A stretch of DNA of 64,000 bases. Source: Hypericum androsaemum. Taxonomy: Eukaryota > Streptophyta > Magnoliopsida > Malpighiales > Hypericaceae. Where the stretch lies: contig OZ023181.1 of assembly GCA_963995505.1 (NCBI GenBank), positions 24,052,366 through 24,116,365 on the forward strand, read 5' to 3'. Position 1 is the stretch's first letter. Every line of letters starts with the position of its first letter. Made by a program: the position numbers and the translations under genes. Shown one piece after another: positions 24,042-37,394 of the stretch. The notes under the pieces were generated by a model. That model did not search any database. It was given only the letters and a program-made list of their open reading frames with translations, and was not told the DNA's origin.

Positions 24042-24678
24042 TGTTGGGAATCCGACTCGTGCAGCGGAAGCGGTAAATAAAATTTATCCCGGTGATTAAT
24101 AATTACTACGGTCAAAAGTAGATGAAAAATACCACCAAGAGATACACCAAGATTTACGTGGAAAATCCTCTAAATACCAGAGGGAAAAAAACCACGGGAC
24201 CAGCTCCAAAAAATATCCACTAGTAAATAGAAAAATTACAGTGGTAAAAATATCCTCTTGTCCGATACCCCGAGTTATCCCACTCTCGTGTTTCACTCGT
24301 ATTTTACAGTAGAGAATTTTTACTCACTCTATTTTTACCTCAAGCTTTCTCTCTCTCTCTGGAACTTGGAAACTATATATTTCTCTCTAAACTCTCTACT
24401 TGGAGTTTTTCTTCATTTTGTGGATGTGTTTCCATGGAAGATCATCTCCCCTTTTATAGAGGAGGAAAGTTCATATGGAACAAATGTTCCATAAAATTCT
24501 CCATGTTTTCTTCCTTAATTTGTGGGCATCTTCATCATAATGTCCATCTTTTCTTTTCCTTAATTTGTGGGCATCTTCATCACCATGTCAATCTTTTCTT
24601 TTCCTTAATTTGTGGGCATCTTAATTATTATGTCCAATTAAATGAACCAAATGGACATAATGGAGCGGGACCCCGATA
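24042..24678 (-). repeat. 5' LTR of the copia element
   Basis: About 637 bp, the partner of 19409-20039. It carries the same three ~37-bp subrepeats (about 24505-24635). It borders the primer-binding site on its left and the near-TSD ggttt on its right. Confidence 0.92.
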
Positions 24679-25979
24679 GGTTTTGTGGGTTTCATGATTT
24701 ATATTACTTTTGACTTTGTACAAATTAAGAGAGGTCGAGGGTTCAATAAAAAATTTACCTTCAAAAAAAATTAAACTATAAATTAATGTCCAGTGCATCG
24801 GATTCGGCCCATTATGATACCAAATCAATAGACCAATTAGCCCAAGCAGTATTCGTGCGTCTCGTGCGAGGCTCATAATGACTAGAGACGGACCTAATTA
24901 AGGCCAGTTTAGAGGGGCATTTTGTCCACGTACAGCCAGGCCCAGAGTACTACATTTCTTTTTGTTGGGTAAATGGAGCATTACATTTTTAAATTATTTA
25001 AGAATCGAATATTCTCAAACTTTTTTTAATAGTTTATTTTTCATTCGTAAAAAATTAATAAATCTAATAACTTTTAAAGAAATTTAAACTTCTTATCATT
25101 CGCACTAATTCTCATTTGTTTTAGGGCCACGAACCAACATTAAAAAAGATTTTAAAAAAAGGATTGGCTGGACAATGAAACTTCTACCAATTTAGACCTT
25201 AATCCTTAAGAAATATTTAAAAATTTGGTCTTGTGAACCTGAATTCCGATGTTACTTTTATGTAGTTTTGGCTTTTTTACATGGGTCTTAGTCTTTTTTT
25301 ACGTAGAATTTTATCAGCCACAAAAAAAAATGTGCACAAGTACACGAAACCAGTAACCTATGTAAATATATAACTAAAGATATTCCATGTACTAATTTAG
25401 GTAAAACATATATCCTTAACTCTCAAATATTCTCTTGATTGCTCAGGCGCTAGTTTTTTTTGCAATAATTGCAGGCACCAAAACTTATACCAATGAGTTT
25501 TTTTAACTACTTTTAGGGCTTAAATGAGAAAAGTTGGCTGTAGGAAACAGGACCAAGAGGACGTTGGAAGCCAAAAAGGGTACGTTATTGCAAGTATATT
25601 TCCCACCGCATCTTCAAAATTTGGTGCTTTTCTACTACAACTTGCCATGAGAGAATTGACCACTTCTCGGCTTTTCTGCCTCAAATTTAGTAGATGGTAC
25701 ACCAAATAAAGCTAGTCTTTACGAAATTTAATTGGTTTTTATTGAAATAAATGCGATTATTGTGGTTCATGTTCTATTGGTCTATTGATCATTTTTCCAA
25801 TTAAATTATTGAGTCGCTTCTAGAAGTCAATGTATAACGAAGCAAATTAATATTTTCGTGTAATTTTAGACTAATGGACATTAGTCTTGGTGACACGGTG
25901 GCGGTCTATCCATCGATACTCGAGTTAACTCACCCTTAAATAAAGTGCCATATTATTATATAAAAATTATCAATAATGT

Positions 25980-27015
25980 GGGTCGGGATTTTTGTGTGTG
26001 ATTCTTTTGGAGGAGGTCAGTTCTCTGGAGTGTGTTGCCTCGTTGGATTCTTCTTTTTCGTGTGACAGCCTGGAGGGTGAATTTTATAGGTTTTCGAGCG
26101 AGTTGCGGTTTTCTGAGCCTGGTGGTGCTCCTGCCTTGGAGGCCGATGTGGACTTGTTGGGCGCCTTGCCTTTGCTTGCTGCTCCTCCTCTTGATGTGCA
26201 GGTTCCTGATGCTCCTTTGGTTGAGAATGGGTCTGATGTTCAACCCTGCGTTGAGTTGATCCAGGTGGCTAGTTGTTTTGTGGAGGATGGGTCGATGATT
26301 GCAGCTTCCGAGCCTCCCTCCGAGCCTCCCGTTGGGGTTGGCTCGGTTGCAGCTTCTGTAGCCTTGGTTGGTTCAAATGTTTGGTTCGATCAGTTCCTAT
26401 CTAACTCTTCGGATAGTGCTTTTACTGAGTCGGTCGCGGTGCCCCGTGTAACTCGTAAGCGGGTCAACTTTAGTCTTGTTCCAATCCCGACGCGCTCAAG
26501 TTACCGTGAGCGTTGACCTACAGAGAAAGCGGCGGCTCTAATGATATTTTCATTGCAGAAACTGAAGATTCAGTCGCCTAGGAAGCCTAGGGCGGAGCTC
26601 TGCCTTGGTTCAATCATCGCCGGTATGGAGGTGCAGGACGAGGCGCTTCAAGCGGAGCTCTCTGCTGAGGAGTGAAGACTTGCTATCGTGATGTGTATTT
26701 CTTGGGAGGAGGATACTTCCAAAATCCTCTCTTCGATCAAGGAAGCAGCTTGTGGTAGAGACCTGTCTTGGTCTTATGACCCTCATTGATTATTTTTTCA
26801 TGGTTGTTTTGTTTTGTTTTGGGTTCCCCTCGCGCGTGTATATTTGGGTCTTTTTGGCTATCCGGGGGCTTTTGGGTTTGATCTTTTGGTGGCTCTCTGG
26901 TGTTTGTCTCAGATAGCGTCTATCACTGTGGTGTGTGTTGATAGGCATTATCTGGTACTCCGGATGTACTTGGTGGTCTAATTTAGTAAAATACTACAAT
27001 TTACTTATTAAAAAA
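25980..27015 (+). mobile_element. 5'-truncated RRM-family retroposon in U2
   Basis: A 1036-bp insertion absent from U1 and U3, flanked by exact 11-bp duplications atcaataatgt (25969-25979 and 27016-27026). It ends tttacttattaaaaaa, the same 3' end as the minus-strand element at 833-3284. The coding remnant is the C-terminal part of the same protein. The RRM part is missing through 5' truncation. A GC-rich 3' untranslated region of about 200 bp precedes the tail. Confidence 0.85.
25992..26788 (+). pseudogene. C-terminal part of retroposon RRM-family protein
   Basis: The frame is open from 25992 to a TGA at 26514-26516, and the same frame then continues to a second TGA in ELSAEE*RLAIV. The segments KAAALMIFSLQKLK, AELCLGSIIAGM and ISWEEDTSKIL align with the C-terminal part of the protein at 1059-1943. 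Upstream the frame is rich in Val, Pro, Ser and acidic residues and low in recognisable structure. The stops show it is not functional. Confidence 0.6.
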
Positions 27016-28473
27016 ATCAATAATGTTAAGCGTTTCAAATCATCCTATTATTGACTTGGCAAACGCCGGAAGTTTTACCAATGCAAATTGCAGGCAACTG
27101 CATTATCGGATAAGATATAATTCAGCACTTTATAACGCTTTTTGGGCCCACGATATTTTTTTTCATACTAACTAATATATAAAAAATATTTATTAAATTA
27201 ACTAATTTATATTTGAGTCGAGTATTATCAAATAATTTTTTAATAAATATTCATCATTGATGTGTTACTAATGACTCTAATTATGTACCTCTTTGTTAAG
27301 ATAAGATTAATTGATTTTTGGCAGAGCCCACAGTATGTTAGATAAGCACTTTTGTAATGTCAAAATCGATGTTGAATTATGCGCTGAATAATGGGGAGGG
27401 ATCGATGGAAATTGTGGGTCAACTTGATGGGCGTTTCACTTCATTTCGTTATTAAGGGCATCATTACGATGAGACCACCAGATTAGTGGCCATTATACGC
27501 CTAACAAGTGCTTGTCAACTTATTTCTAGAATTTTGGTTACAATTCAACATCGAAATCCATTTTAGACGCTATGTTATTGTCATCGTAGTCCTTTGTACC
27601 AGATAAAATACAAATTACACGTGGGCCAATAAACCAGAAAAAATTGAACTCTATCTCTAAAATACTTACAAATAACCGACAAAACTATGAGATACTAATT
27701 CGATTTTTCTTATTAAATATAATACGTGTGCGGATATTACAGTAACATTTAAAGGATTCGTTAATGTTGAAATATAACAACCGATACTAGAGAATTTACG
27801 ACTAAAAGTCTAAAATAAAGTACGGAACCAGAAGATGATTGTGTCGTTCCTCAAAAAAAGAAGAAGATGATTGTGTCGTTCCTCAAAAAAAAAAGATGAT
27901 TGTGTTGAGGCAAATTTGTGGTGGTGGACTTGTTCTACAATGAACATCAAAGCTGTCGATGGATGGAAAGAATGATATAAACTTACACTTTTGGATGTTT
28001 CCTAAAATAATACAAAAAATATGTAATTAACATCCCAGCTACCATGATTTAATTTTAATTCGTTTCAAATAATTCACAAACTTGTGGTTCTCCCTGATTT
28101 CTATATTATATTCCTAGTATATTAATAAAATCACAATTGGGCTTCAAGTCAAATTATAGTTCGGATTGGAATGAAATTATGATGCAAATATATTAATTAA
28201 GTTTATGAATAATGCGAAGAAAATTACGTCCACTAAACAGAAATACTTGGGCAGGTTTTATCCAATTAATTGATTAATGATCACGACTTATGACTTTTTT
28301 TCTGGTCGTTGATGGTTTATTATATGTTTTTAGAACGGTAAGATAAATTAAAATGGGAAAAATTATAAACTTTCCGACCATATAATTAACTGAAAAGTAC
28401 TAGTCTAGTAGGAGGTCGTCACATCTCATGTTTTTTTTAAAGAATCACATCTCATGTTTGGATCGAGCTACAT

Positions 28474-28754
28474 TTTTTTATGGAAAAGGTGGAGTCAACA
28501 AGAATAACAAACGAAAACATTACAAGAAAACAATAACATAGAAGTCATAAATAGACTACCTAGAGGGTCAAAGACACCTTATCAGTTTCAGAAGTGGGGT
28601 CTCCTCTTTCGCTGACCTCAGTAAAATTTTCTGCCGGTAAAAATTCAGTGAAAAAATCTACAATAAGAGGGAAAGAACACTTCGGCAAGATCAGAGTGAC
28701 CCGCCTTGACGTTAAAACCGCTAAATCTAATCCCCGTATATCATCCCTGGCTGC
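28474..28754 (-). mobile_element. 281-bp retroposon insertion in U2, 16-bp TSD
   Basis: Flanked by exact 16-bp duplications ttggatcgagctacat (28458-28473 and 28755-28770); U1 and U3 have the site once. In minus orientation it ends CCATAAAAAA. A frame read from 28754 down to 28560 ends in SETDKVSLTL and then a stop, so it is the 3' end of a longer coding element. The parent family was not recognised. Confidence 0.85.
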
Positions 28755-28970
28755 TTGGATCGAGCTACATTGAAATGGGAGAAAACCCATTAGAATAAAT
28801 TGGCGAAAATAATCTGTGGCTACGAAGCACCAAAGCAAACAAGCGAAGACCCACTTGTATTATTGGTAGCGTATCTGTTTCTTTCATGACTCTCTCTAAA
28901 GACTTGTTACTTGTATGGTTTGGTCAACAACAAGAAGGAACCTTTTGTCAGACTTTCAAGTAATAATCCC

Positions 28971-30845
28971 AAGTCCACCGGCTGAGTTTTGATGTTGTTA
29001 ATCAGACAGTTTCAAGATTGTGTAATAAGATTTGATCTGACCTAGAAAAAGATTTACCTGAAAAAAGTTAATATCACCAACAATCATAATTTAGCTATAT
29101 ACAGCTTTTGGCAGCCTAATTTAACACAGAAACTATCATAATCAGAGGGGGACCAATCATTTCTCGAATCATTTCTTGGAAGCCAGGAGATTAGGTCAAA
29201 TGTTTAGTATACGGTGACCGTGCTAATTTTGTTGAAGAAATTTCATTTTCTACAATTAATGCGTAGTTCTACTCGCTTTGTAATTTGTGGTTCTTTGCAA
29301 ACTAGCAATCTGGGGATTTTTTTTAATACAGGCCTGGACTAATTCAACAGTGTTTTATTTTTTTTTACACCACCAGGTATCCGAATATCTACTAATCCAA
29401 TATTTGGGTATAATTTTTAAAATGTGGTAAAGTTCTTCCAAAAAATATTTTGACATAGCAAGGTTCTTAATTACTCTAACACCTTTTAGATATACTAAAA
29501 TAACTCACCCATCCGTTGATTTGGTTCAAAGTGTTATATTGCATGCACTAAGACAGGGGTGCTTGGCAAAAACAAAAAATTAATGTGTTAATCATATTCG
29601 ACGGAAACAAGATTTTTTCTTAATACCAGCCTAGCAAGATGCAGCCAAGCATGTAATTATAATACCGGGTCTTTTTACCAAAAAAAATTTGAGGAACGAA
29701 ATTACCAACTATTGGTAATATTTGTTCTTGAAAAAAAGGAAAAATAAATACTGCTTCCCTTTAAGCGTTATAAAATTTGACTTGTCCCCTAAGACACACA
29801 TGTAAGCAAGATATTCAAATTTGACTTCCATGTTAGCGTACATAGAACTGAATTTGTCAATTTGTAACGTAATTTCGATAAAAGAAGTGATGGCGTTCTA
29901 TATCATATATTAATTGGTTAAAAATTTCTAAGCCAAGTAGTATAAGAAAACGAGTCTCATTTGTCCATTATAGCCAACGATATCTACAAAAAGTGATTCG
30001 AGGACACAGGAAGCCCATTAAGTCACCAGTCTTGACCCATGACTTGTTATTATATTACTTAACATTCGGATATCTATTCAACCAACTAGTTTAATTTAGA
30101 TTATGTAGAATTTTTGAAAATTGGTAAAAAATTTCAAGCAAGTATTTAAATTGGTATTTACCAAAAAATATATTTATACACGTCCATTTTTTAGAACTTA
30201 AATTCTGGATTTTTTTAATTATAGCAACCATTCTTATTGGTTGATCTATCACTTTGAGATGTTGTTTTCACCCGCTTTCGTCTTAATAAAATCATTTTTC
30301 TAAATGATGTTAAGTTTCACTCTAGTGCTTTAAAGCTTGGCACATTTACTTTTAACACTCTGTGTTTTAAAAATTATCAAATTACTAATTGGTATTTCCA
30401 TATTTTTAAAAATAGAATTGTATTTAAATATTCGTCAACAATAGCAGATAGTTATACTTGCTATTAAATACTGAATGCAAACAAATCCCTGATGAGCCAA
30501 GTTGGGATACCTCAGAGGCAGACTTGTGACGTGAAAATTAGAAGCTCTATTAATGAGTTTTGAATCGACTAAATGGCTAAATATTAATGCATTAAAGTGG
30601 ATCTTGGCTTTAAAATTTAACTAAAGACGACCCAACTGCCGTGGTGCATCATCCGCTTCAATTTCAAAGCCACAACATGTAACAACGCTCGTTATCGAGG
30701 AGGAAAAACCATCCCATCTCTAGAAGATTCCTTATTCACGTAAGTTTCATGCACATCCCAACAACCACTTGAAGAAAGTTAAAACGCAATAGGAAAAAGA
30801 GTACAAGTCAAGCAAAAGTAATTGGCCCTCCACTCCAATTGTTGC
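28971..30845. other. Upstream region of PME1
   Basis: AT-rich, non-coding, matched in order by 51562-55309 apart from the MULE at 52861-54736. The last 200 bp before the TATA box (from about 30640) are almost the same in both copies, as expected for a proximal promoter. Confidence 0.6.
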
Positions 30846-30853
30846 CTATATAA
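30846..30853 (+). promoter_or_regulatory. TATA box of PME1
   Basis: ctatataagc lies about 100 bp before the start codon; the identical motif precedes PME2 at 55310-55317. Confidence 0.75.
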
Positions 30854-30949
30854 GCAGGCCTCCATTGCCTCCTTAATCCATTCAAACAAACACAAAATCA
30901 CTTGCAATTTCACAAAAAAAAAAAAGACAATACCCTTTTCTCCTCCAAT

Positions 30950-33351
30950 ATGGACAAGCTCATTGCCATATTTTTTAGTGCGTATTTGGTCCTCCTCTAT
31001 CCAAAAACGTTGGTCCAAGGTGGTGCCACAAAAATAACCTCATGTGCCCTAACCCCATACCCCGAAACATGCAACTATTACATTGGCTCAAGTCTCTTGG
31101 CCACCCAAAGCCAACTACAAGACCAAACCCTAGTCAATTTACGTGACCTTTCCTTGTTAGTGACCATGAACCAAGCCATACAAGCTCACAAGAAAATCTC
31201 GTCCATGGACTTGGCCTTGTTTGGTTCCAAAGCCAAATCGGCCTGGTCCGATTGCTTGGAACTGTACGGAAACACAATCGACCACCTTAACCATTCCATG
31301 ACCTCGAGCGATCCGAGCGACGCTCAAACATGGCTTAGTGCATCAATTGCCAACCACCAAACATGCAAAAACGGATTCCTTGATTCCAACTTAGCCTCTC
31401 ATTTGGATTACTTCCCATCCATGCTTATAAGCAACTTCTCCAAGTTGATTAGCAACTCCCTTGCAATAAACAAAGGTGCAATCACCACCAAAAAACAAGG
31501 TGGTGGTGGTGGCCGGAAGCTGCTCGCCACTGCAGCAGCCGGGGGATTCCCTTCGTGGGTTTCGGCCGGCGACCGGAAGCTGCTCCAAACATCCGGGGGT
31601 GTGAGTGCCGATGTTGTGGTGGCTCAAGATGGGACAGGCAATTATAAGACCATAACTGAGGCTATAAGTGCTGCCTCATCTAAAGGTGGAAAAAGATTTG
31701 TTATTCACGTTAAAACGGGTGTTTATAAGGAAAATGTGGAGATCGAGAAGACAATTAAGAACATAATGTTGGTTGGAGATGGAGCCGATGCTACAATCAT
31801 TACAGGTAGCAAAAGTGCTCAAGTAACCACAACTTTTCGCTCGGCTACTTTTGGTACGTATACTGATTTTTTTTTACTAAGTCTTAGTATGATCATAATT
31901 TAATTATGAAGACTATGAAGACTTCCATTGACTTTGAAAAATTCAAGTAATTGGACTCGATCATTTTTCAATAGTCACATGCAAAAGTCACCTGGTAATA
32001 ATATTCAATGTTACCAATTTAGTATCACCCTATATGTTAATAGATGGTACGACAAGAAATACGTACGTACATGTACATGCATACGTAAACTTAAGCACAT
32101 GTTTACTGATAAGACTTTTTTTATCTATGTTATTAAGAGTCGATGTTATCAAATTATATTTAGAGGTTATTCTTGAAATAATTTTTTTATTTGTAATACT
32201 TGAACTTAAGATATCTTTAAAAAATCTAAATATTTTACCACTCTGACAAAACTTGATAAAACTTTGTACTATACTGCACATGTATTTTCACAAACCTCAT
32301 GCAATAGATACGCATGTATATACACATCTATCATATCCGACATCACTTTTCTTCTTTCCGGAAAAAACATAACTAGAAACAAAAAAGAATTAGACAATTT
32401 ATTATTGCATATCAAGATGTAACATCACTTTTTTCAAGTCACCGTACTACCTTAAACATAACTAGTTTGCAAATACATCACACTTTTTAATCATTAATTA
32501 TAACTCATCCAAAAGGTAATCAAATAAAAACAAATCTTAATTACCACCAACAAGAGGATATTATTATAATAACCTTCAACATCCACATCCACATCCACTT
32601 ATGATTTAACCATGAAATTAAATTAATTAACTTACAAATAATAATTTTCCTACGTACAGCTGTTATGGGCTCCGGCTTCATAGCCAAGGACATAACGTTC
32701 GAGAACACCGCCGGGCCACAGAACCACCAGGCGGTGGCGCTCCGGTCTGGCTCGGACTTCTCCGTCTTCTATGGCTGCAGCTTCAAGGGCTACCAGGACA
32801 CCTTGTACGTCTACGCCATGAGACAATTCTACAAGAGCTGTAACATCTACGGCACCGTTGACTTCATATTCGGAGACGCGGTTGTGGTGTTCCAGAGCTG
32901 TAATATCTACATAAGGAAGCCGATGAGCGGCCAGATGAACACCGTCACGGCCCAATCCAGGACCGATCCCAATGAGAACACTGGGATCGTCGTCCACGAC
33001 TCTATCGTCACTGCCTCTTCAGACCTCAGGCCATCGCAGGGATCGTTCGAGAGCTACCTAGGGCGGCCGTGGCAGAAGTATTCTAGGACCGTGTTCATGA
33101 AGAGTACCATTGATGGGGTCATTGACTCCGCGGGCTGGTTGCCGTGGAGCGGGAATTTCGCGCTAAGTACACTTTACTACGGGGAGTATATGAACACTGG
33201 GAGCGGTGCTAGCACCTCCGGGAGGGTCTCCTGGCCGGGCTACCATGCCTCGATGAGCCCGGCCGATGCGAGCAAGTTCACGGTCGGGAACTTCCTTGCC
33301 GGAGACGCTTGGATCCCGGCCACCGGAGTGCCTTTTGATGCTGGATTGTAG
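30950..33351 (+). CDS. PME1: pectin methylesterase with N-terminal inhibitor pro-domain
   Basis: Two exons, 30950-31853 and 32660-33351, with an 806-bp GT-AG intron (donor ttttg/gtacgt, acceptor acgtacag/ct), encode 531 residues. A secreted cell-wall enzyme that removes methyl esters from homogalacturonan. A signal peptide (residues 1-24) is followed by a PMEI-like pro-domain with Cys 32, 41, 102 and 139. Two RKLL processing sites lie at 189-192 and 209-212, and then the PME domain. Catalytic motifs are complete: GVYKENV (257-263), QAVAL (325-329), YQDTL with Asp348, DFIFG with Asp369 and LGRPW with Arg437. The start at 30950 puts the signal peptide first. Exon 2 is visibly GC-rich while exon 1 is not. 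Without splicing, translation would stop 17 codons into the intron. Confidence 0.95.
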
Positions 33352-36173
33352 TGTTAAAAGTGGGTAACTAAAAGTGACTTGCTGTTGGTATAGGAGAAGC
33401 TATAATGTGATTGGATAGGGACTGATTAAAAGTGGTTGCAAATTTTAATTTCATTAGTCTGTGTGATAGTTTGTACAACCGTTGTACATAGTTATAAAAG
33501 GATTGCGTTTAGTTACCTATTAGAAGAAGGGTTCAAAATATGTGCAACTAGTTTAAGTTTTGCTTCCCCAAATGTAACCTCCAAATTTAAGAAGAAAAAA
33601 AAAAGAAATATTACTTATCGAGTTCGTTATAAGAATATTAAAATTTGAATAATAATATTTTCGTGATTATTAGGGTTCGGATTTTCTAACTATATTAGTC
33701 GATCCCTATGGAAATTAGACACCTATGACCTATTTATAAGTAAACTTTATTAATCATCCCAAAAAAGATTACAGATTATTCTGAAATCAAAAACAAGAGT
33801 TAATTTCTAGCTTCGATCGTTTTCTTAACTATGTATATTTGGTGAAAGGTTTAATCGCTCGGAAAGCTCATAATAATTTTCTTGAGAGTCACGTCATAGA
33901 CATTAGTCTACGTCAAAACGTCAATTAATTGGCCACTTGTGCATAATTCGACCACTAATAACTAGCTGGCTGGCAAACACTTATATATCTAAGATACTTT
34001 TGTAGTTACCGGTATATATCGTAAAAGACATTGACTTTCACGTGGTGAAGACGAATGGGTCCATTATCTTGCTTCATCCTTATGATTCTTTTGATCGGTA
34101 AAAGAATTGAAGAGAATTCACATGCACTAGAATACAAACTCAAATGTTAAATAGTATACTAGAAAATTGGACTTTGGATTTAAACTCAAATTTAAATTTT
34201 ATATTAAAATTTTTTTTGTTAGATAACCTAGTCGATAAGATCAATTTTCCGGAGTTACATATTGAACAATAAAAGTAACTAAAGTCAGATTTGATCACTC
34301 AAATACCAGATTTAGCTCGACCACAATATTTAAGCCCATTTGGAATATTTATTTGATGAGTTGAAAATTCTAACTGGAAGCATTATATTTTGGTTTTTTG
34401 AAGTTTTTGACAATCGTACTCATGGATTTATAATTTAGTCGATAGTGGTTTTATTGAAAGGTATATTTTGTTAAAAAATACCATAGATTATATATCCTTC
34501 TTAGTGTGGTATATCTTCATCCTACTTACGATAGTGGTTCATGATGATGGTCCCTAACTAAATAAAATATAACGCAATTTTTTAATTGACTTCCGAGAAA
34601 CTAGAATATATATTTAAAAGGAATGTGATGTAATTGTGATTAATTAAACAATGACTAGATAGATACAACCATTTTTTTGGAACTTATAAATACAACCAAT
34701 TAACGGGGACTAACAGTTCTGTATATAATAATTGCATAACAATACTGTCTAACCAACAATTTCTTTAACACTCAAAAAAAAATTTATAATAATTTCTTAA
34801 CAAGCCCCTAAAAAAAATATTTATTAACACTCAGTCGCCGAATTACGTGTAACCTGACTCGGCTGTAAGGAGACAAGGAATTTATACTTTATCATGACAA
34901 TATTGGTCGTGTGAACCAATATAACAACATTTTCCTAATAAATATCTCAACGGTAAATATGATAATTTTATGTCTGCATCGTCACCATTGTTTTTAACAT
35001 TTTTCGAAAACTAGTAATTATCTAGATATTTAATTAACTAATCTTATTAGTGGTGCAGTTCTCATAAAAGCTTAACAATTATTGCGTGCGTTCTACGGTG
35101 AGGATTTTGACTTGTTATATGTAAATTATCTTTTTTTGCAAGTGTTATATTTAAATTATGTCGTCGTGGTGTAGTCACTTGCCTATGCTGGAGTTGAAAT
35201 TCGACTTCCTTAAATGCGTCGTCTCTCATCTGTAATATTTTAAATTATCGGAACCTTGCTTAATTTCAATTATCCAAACTTCAATTCATTGTCAAAGACA
35301 CCACTTAACGCCAGTCCATATTGACATTTATTGCATACAGTATGACTATGCTAATTCTAGGGGAATCCTTACCCAAAAAAAAACTTAGTTTAAGACATTG
35401 TTTTAGTTTAATTAAGAAATTTCGAGTCCGAACTCTTGCAGAAGAATTTTGAATCTTTTGACACCTTTCAAAGATCCTACCTAACTTAAACTTGAATTTT
35501 ACACTGAGAGTCTAGATATCATGTGGTACAGACCAAAATAAATAAATTAATTAAGAATAACCTAATATACATTAAGCTTGCCTCTTGGTCCACGACAAGG
35601 ACTTCCCACTAAACAAATATGGGATCGTCACTGTCCCTGTAATGGTCAGCAAGTGATAATGCCCAATACGATGATCACACTATTGGAATATTGGAATATG
35701 AAATTGAATCTATACTTGTTCTGGCATAGTTCCCAATAATGAGTTTGTGTTCGGGATCACAAGTTTGTGCAAGTTGGTGATTTATGTCCTGAAACCCTAA
35801 CCTGATCCAGCTCAGCTCGAGAGAGTAATTTATTCTAGAATCCAGAAACGTACTTCAGGTATTGTATTCACAATCGTATAGTAAAAACAGGTAAAATGCA
35901 GCAAATAGAAAAAGCTATTGCATATGATTGCAAGTTGGTCTTTTTGTTTATTAAAGTATTGTAAGCTACAATCTTAACTCGCATAACATGCCTGAAACAG
36001 GAAAACCCGATATTTTATTTTTGAACATCAAAATTTTAATCAATTTGGATCAGAGTAACTTTGAGTAGCAGTAACGCTCGTGGGATGATGGGGATGGGAT
36101 TAGGCACAAGCATGAAGCAGACAACGTTGATAAAAAATTGTTCATACAAACTTCGGTGCAATTAAGTGGACGT
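33352..36173. other. Intergenic DNA between PME1 and PGM pseudogene
   Basis: AT-rich; contains no recognised gene. It is collinear with 57781-61660 in copy B apart from small indels and the copy-B retroposon, so it serves as that retroposon's empty site (about 34170). Confidence 0.6.
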
Positions 36174-37394
36174 TTATGTTATAACAGTTGGAGCAGACCG
36201 GCCGGTGTATTCTTGCATCTTAGATAATTTGAAAGCAACCTCCACATGCAAGGTTGTAAATTATTTGAATCAGACTATTGATGCTAATGAGATCGCGGAA
36301 ACGTAAGTAAGCGGGTGAACGGTCTTACAAGAGGAGCCAATGCTTCTTGAGACTCCCTTCCAGTTTTTGAAGATTCTTTCACGTACTGTTCAATGTATAG
36401 TCGGATGGTTGCACCTTCAAAGCCTGTACCAGAAAGGCGAAAAACCTGCGACCAAATTTCACGACTTGAGATTTCTTATAGCTACCTAAGCCTACAGATA
36501 TAATAACCTTTTTTATAAGGAATAAGAACTTTGAATACCGCAAAGGAGGGAGAATAATTATGTAACATAAGACTATATCAAATAACATGAAGTATTGCGG
36601 TCTCATATTACTATCTATTTTACTGTCAATTACTTTTTAACCAATCAAAGTTTTGATTTTGAAAGTAATCACTTAGAGTTACGTTAAGTAATAAAGTGTT
36701 GATTTTACCTATCAAAACAAAGTAACAAGCACATCCTTATCCTTCTTTATTTTCTCTCCTCGTACTCTATTTGATTAAACTCTCCCGCCTTGCCTCTCCT
36801 AATTATCCATCCAAATACATAGTGTTAGCCATGTGCTAGCAACGGAGAGAGGATATGCTTACCAGTCGTGATCCATCCTTAAATAAATATCGTATTCCCT
36901 GGTGCTTTGAAATGGAGTCATCTACTGAATTCTTGTACTCGAATTCATCAGTATTGACAACATTAGACACATCAGATCGGACTCTTTTCACAATCCTGGA
37001 CAAGAATAAGATGAAAAATTCTTTAAGATGTATCGCAAAACTACCCAAAATTTCATGATAAAAGAATTAATTCTGGAGGACTGTATAAAAGAGAAGCAAT
37101 ATTTAAGTGCCAATGATTTTAGTTTGTGAAACAATATCCAATTTTAAATCAAAATGAAGCTAATTTTAACCATCATATCATTTCTGCATAACCCGACACA
37201 AGTAGAACAAGAACTACAAATGAGCCGCAACTTTCCATTTAGTAGGCAATAAACAGATATTCTAGCACAACAGAAAAGTTACTTAGAATAACTTCAAATA
37301 GAAAATGGAATAAACATGCATACATTCAGGATTCAAAAATTCTTACGTGTTAACTTCATCAAGAGAAAGATTGTAGCTTAACGGAGTATGTCAT

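Larger units (their letters stand above)
19409..24678 (-). mobile_element. Ty1-copia LTR retrotransposon, decayed
   Basis: A 5270-bp element in minus orientation with two LTRs (19409-20039 and 24042-24678), a tRNA-Met primer-binding site, a polypurine tract, and gag-protease-integrase-reverse transcriptase-RNase H in copia order. Flanking 5-mers agttt (19404-19408) and ggttt (24679-24683) look like a 5-bp target duplication with one change. The single coding frame is broken by at least one stop and three frameshifts, so it cannot be autonomous. It is nested inside the hAT-like remnant. Confidence 0.95.
18714..24697. mobile_element. hAT-like remnant (taggggtgag end) hosting a copia element
   Basis: Relative to U1 and U3, U2 has extra DNA starting taggggtgagttcggtgcgg at 18714. 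Flanking 8-mers attatatt (18706-18713) and tttatatt (24698-24705) differ at one base, consistent with an 8-bp hAT duplication. Subterminal repeats of the ggtgtggcggttt type in both orientations support hAT. Without the copia insertion only about 0.7 kb remains and no transposase is visible. The right end does not show the matching inverted terminus, so that side may be damaged. Confidence 0.6.
18136..28970. repeat. U2: second copy of the duplicated segment, fused to the PME1 block
   Basis: U2 starts where sequence resembling 9370 restarts (about 18140) and follows U1 to the equivalent of about 16430. There (about 28968) it passes directly into the PME1 upstream region. The U end and the DNA equivalent to 46126-51561 in copy B are missing, so a deletion fused U2 to the PME block. 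Private insertions are the hAT/copia nest (18714-24697) and retroposons at 25980-27015 and 28474-28754. No host gene was seen in the U2 body (24706-25968, 27027-28457). Confidence 0.8.

Noticed and set aside
32650..32997. 115-codon minus-strand frame, also at 57079-57426
   Set aside because: Antisense of PME exon 2; it is conserved only because the PME exon is conserved.
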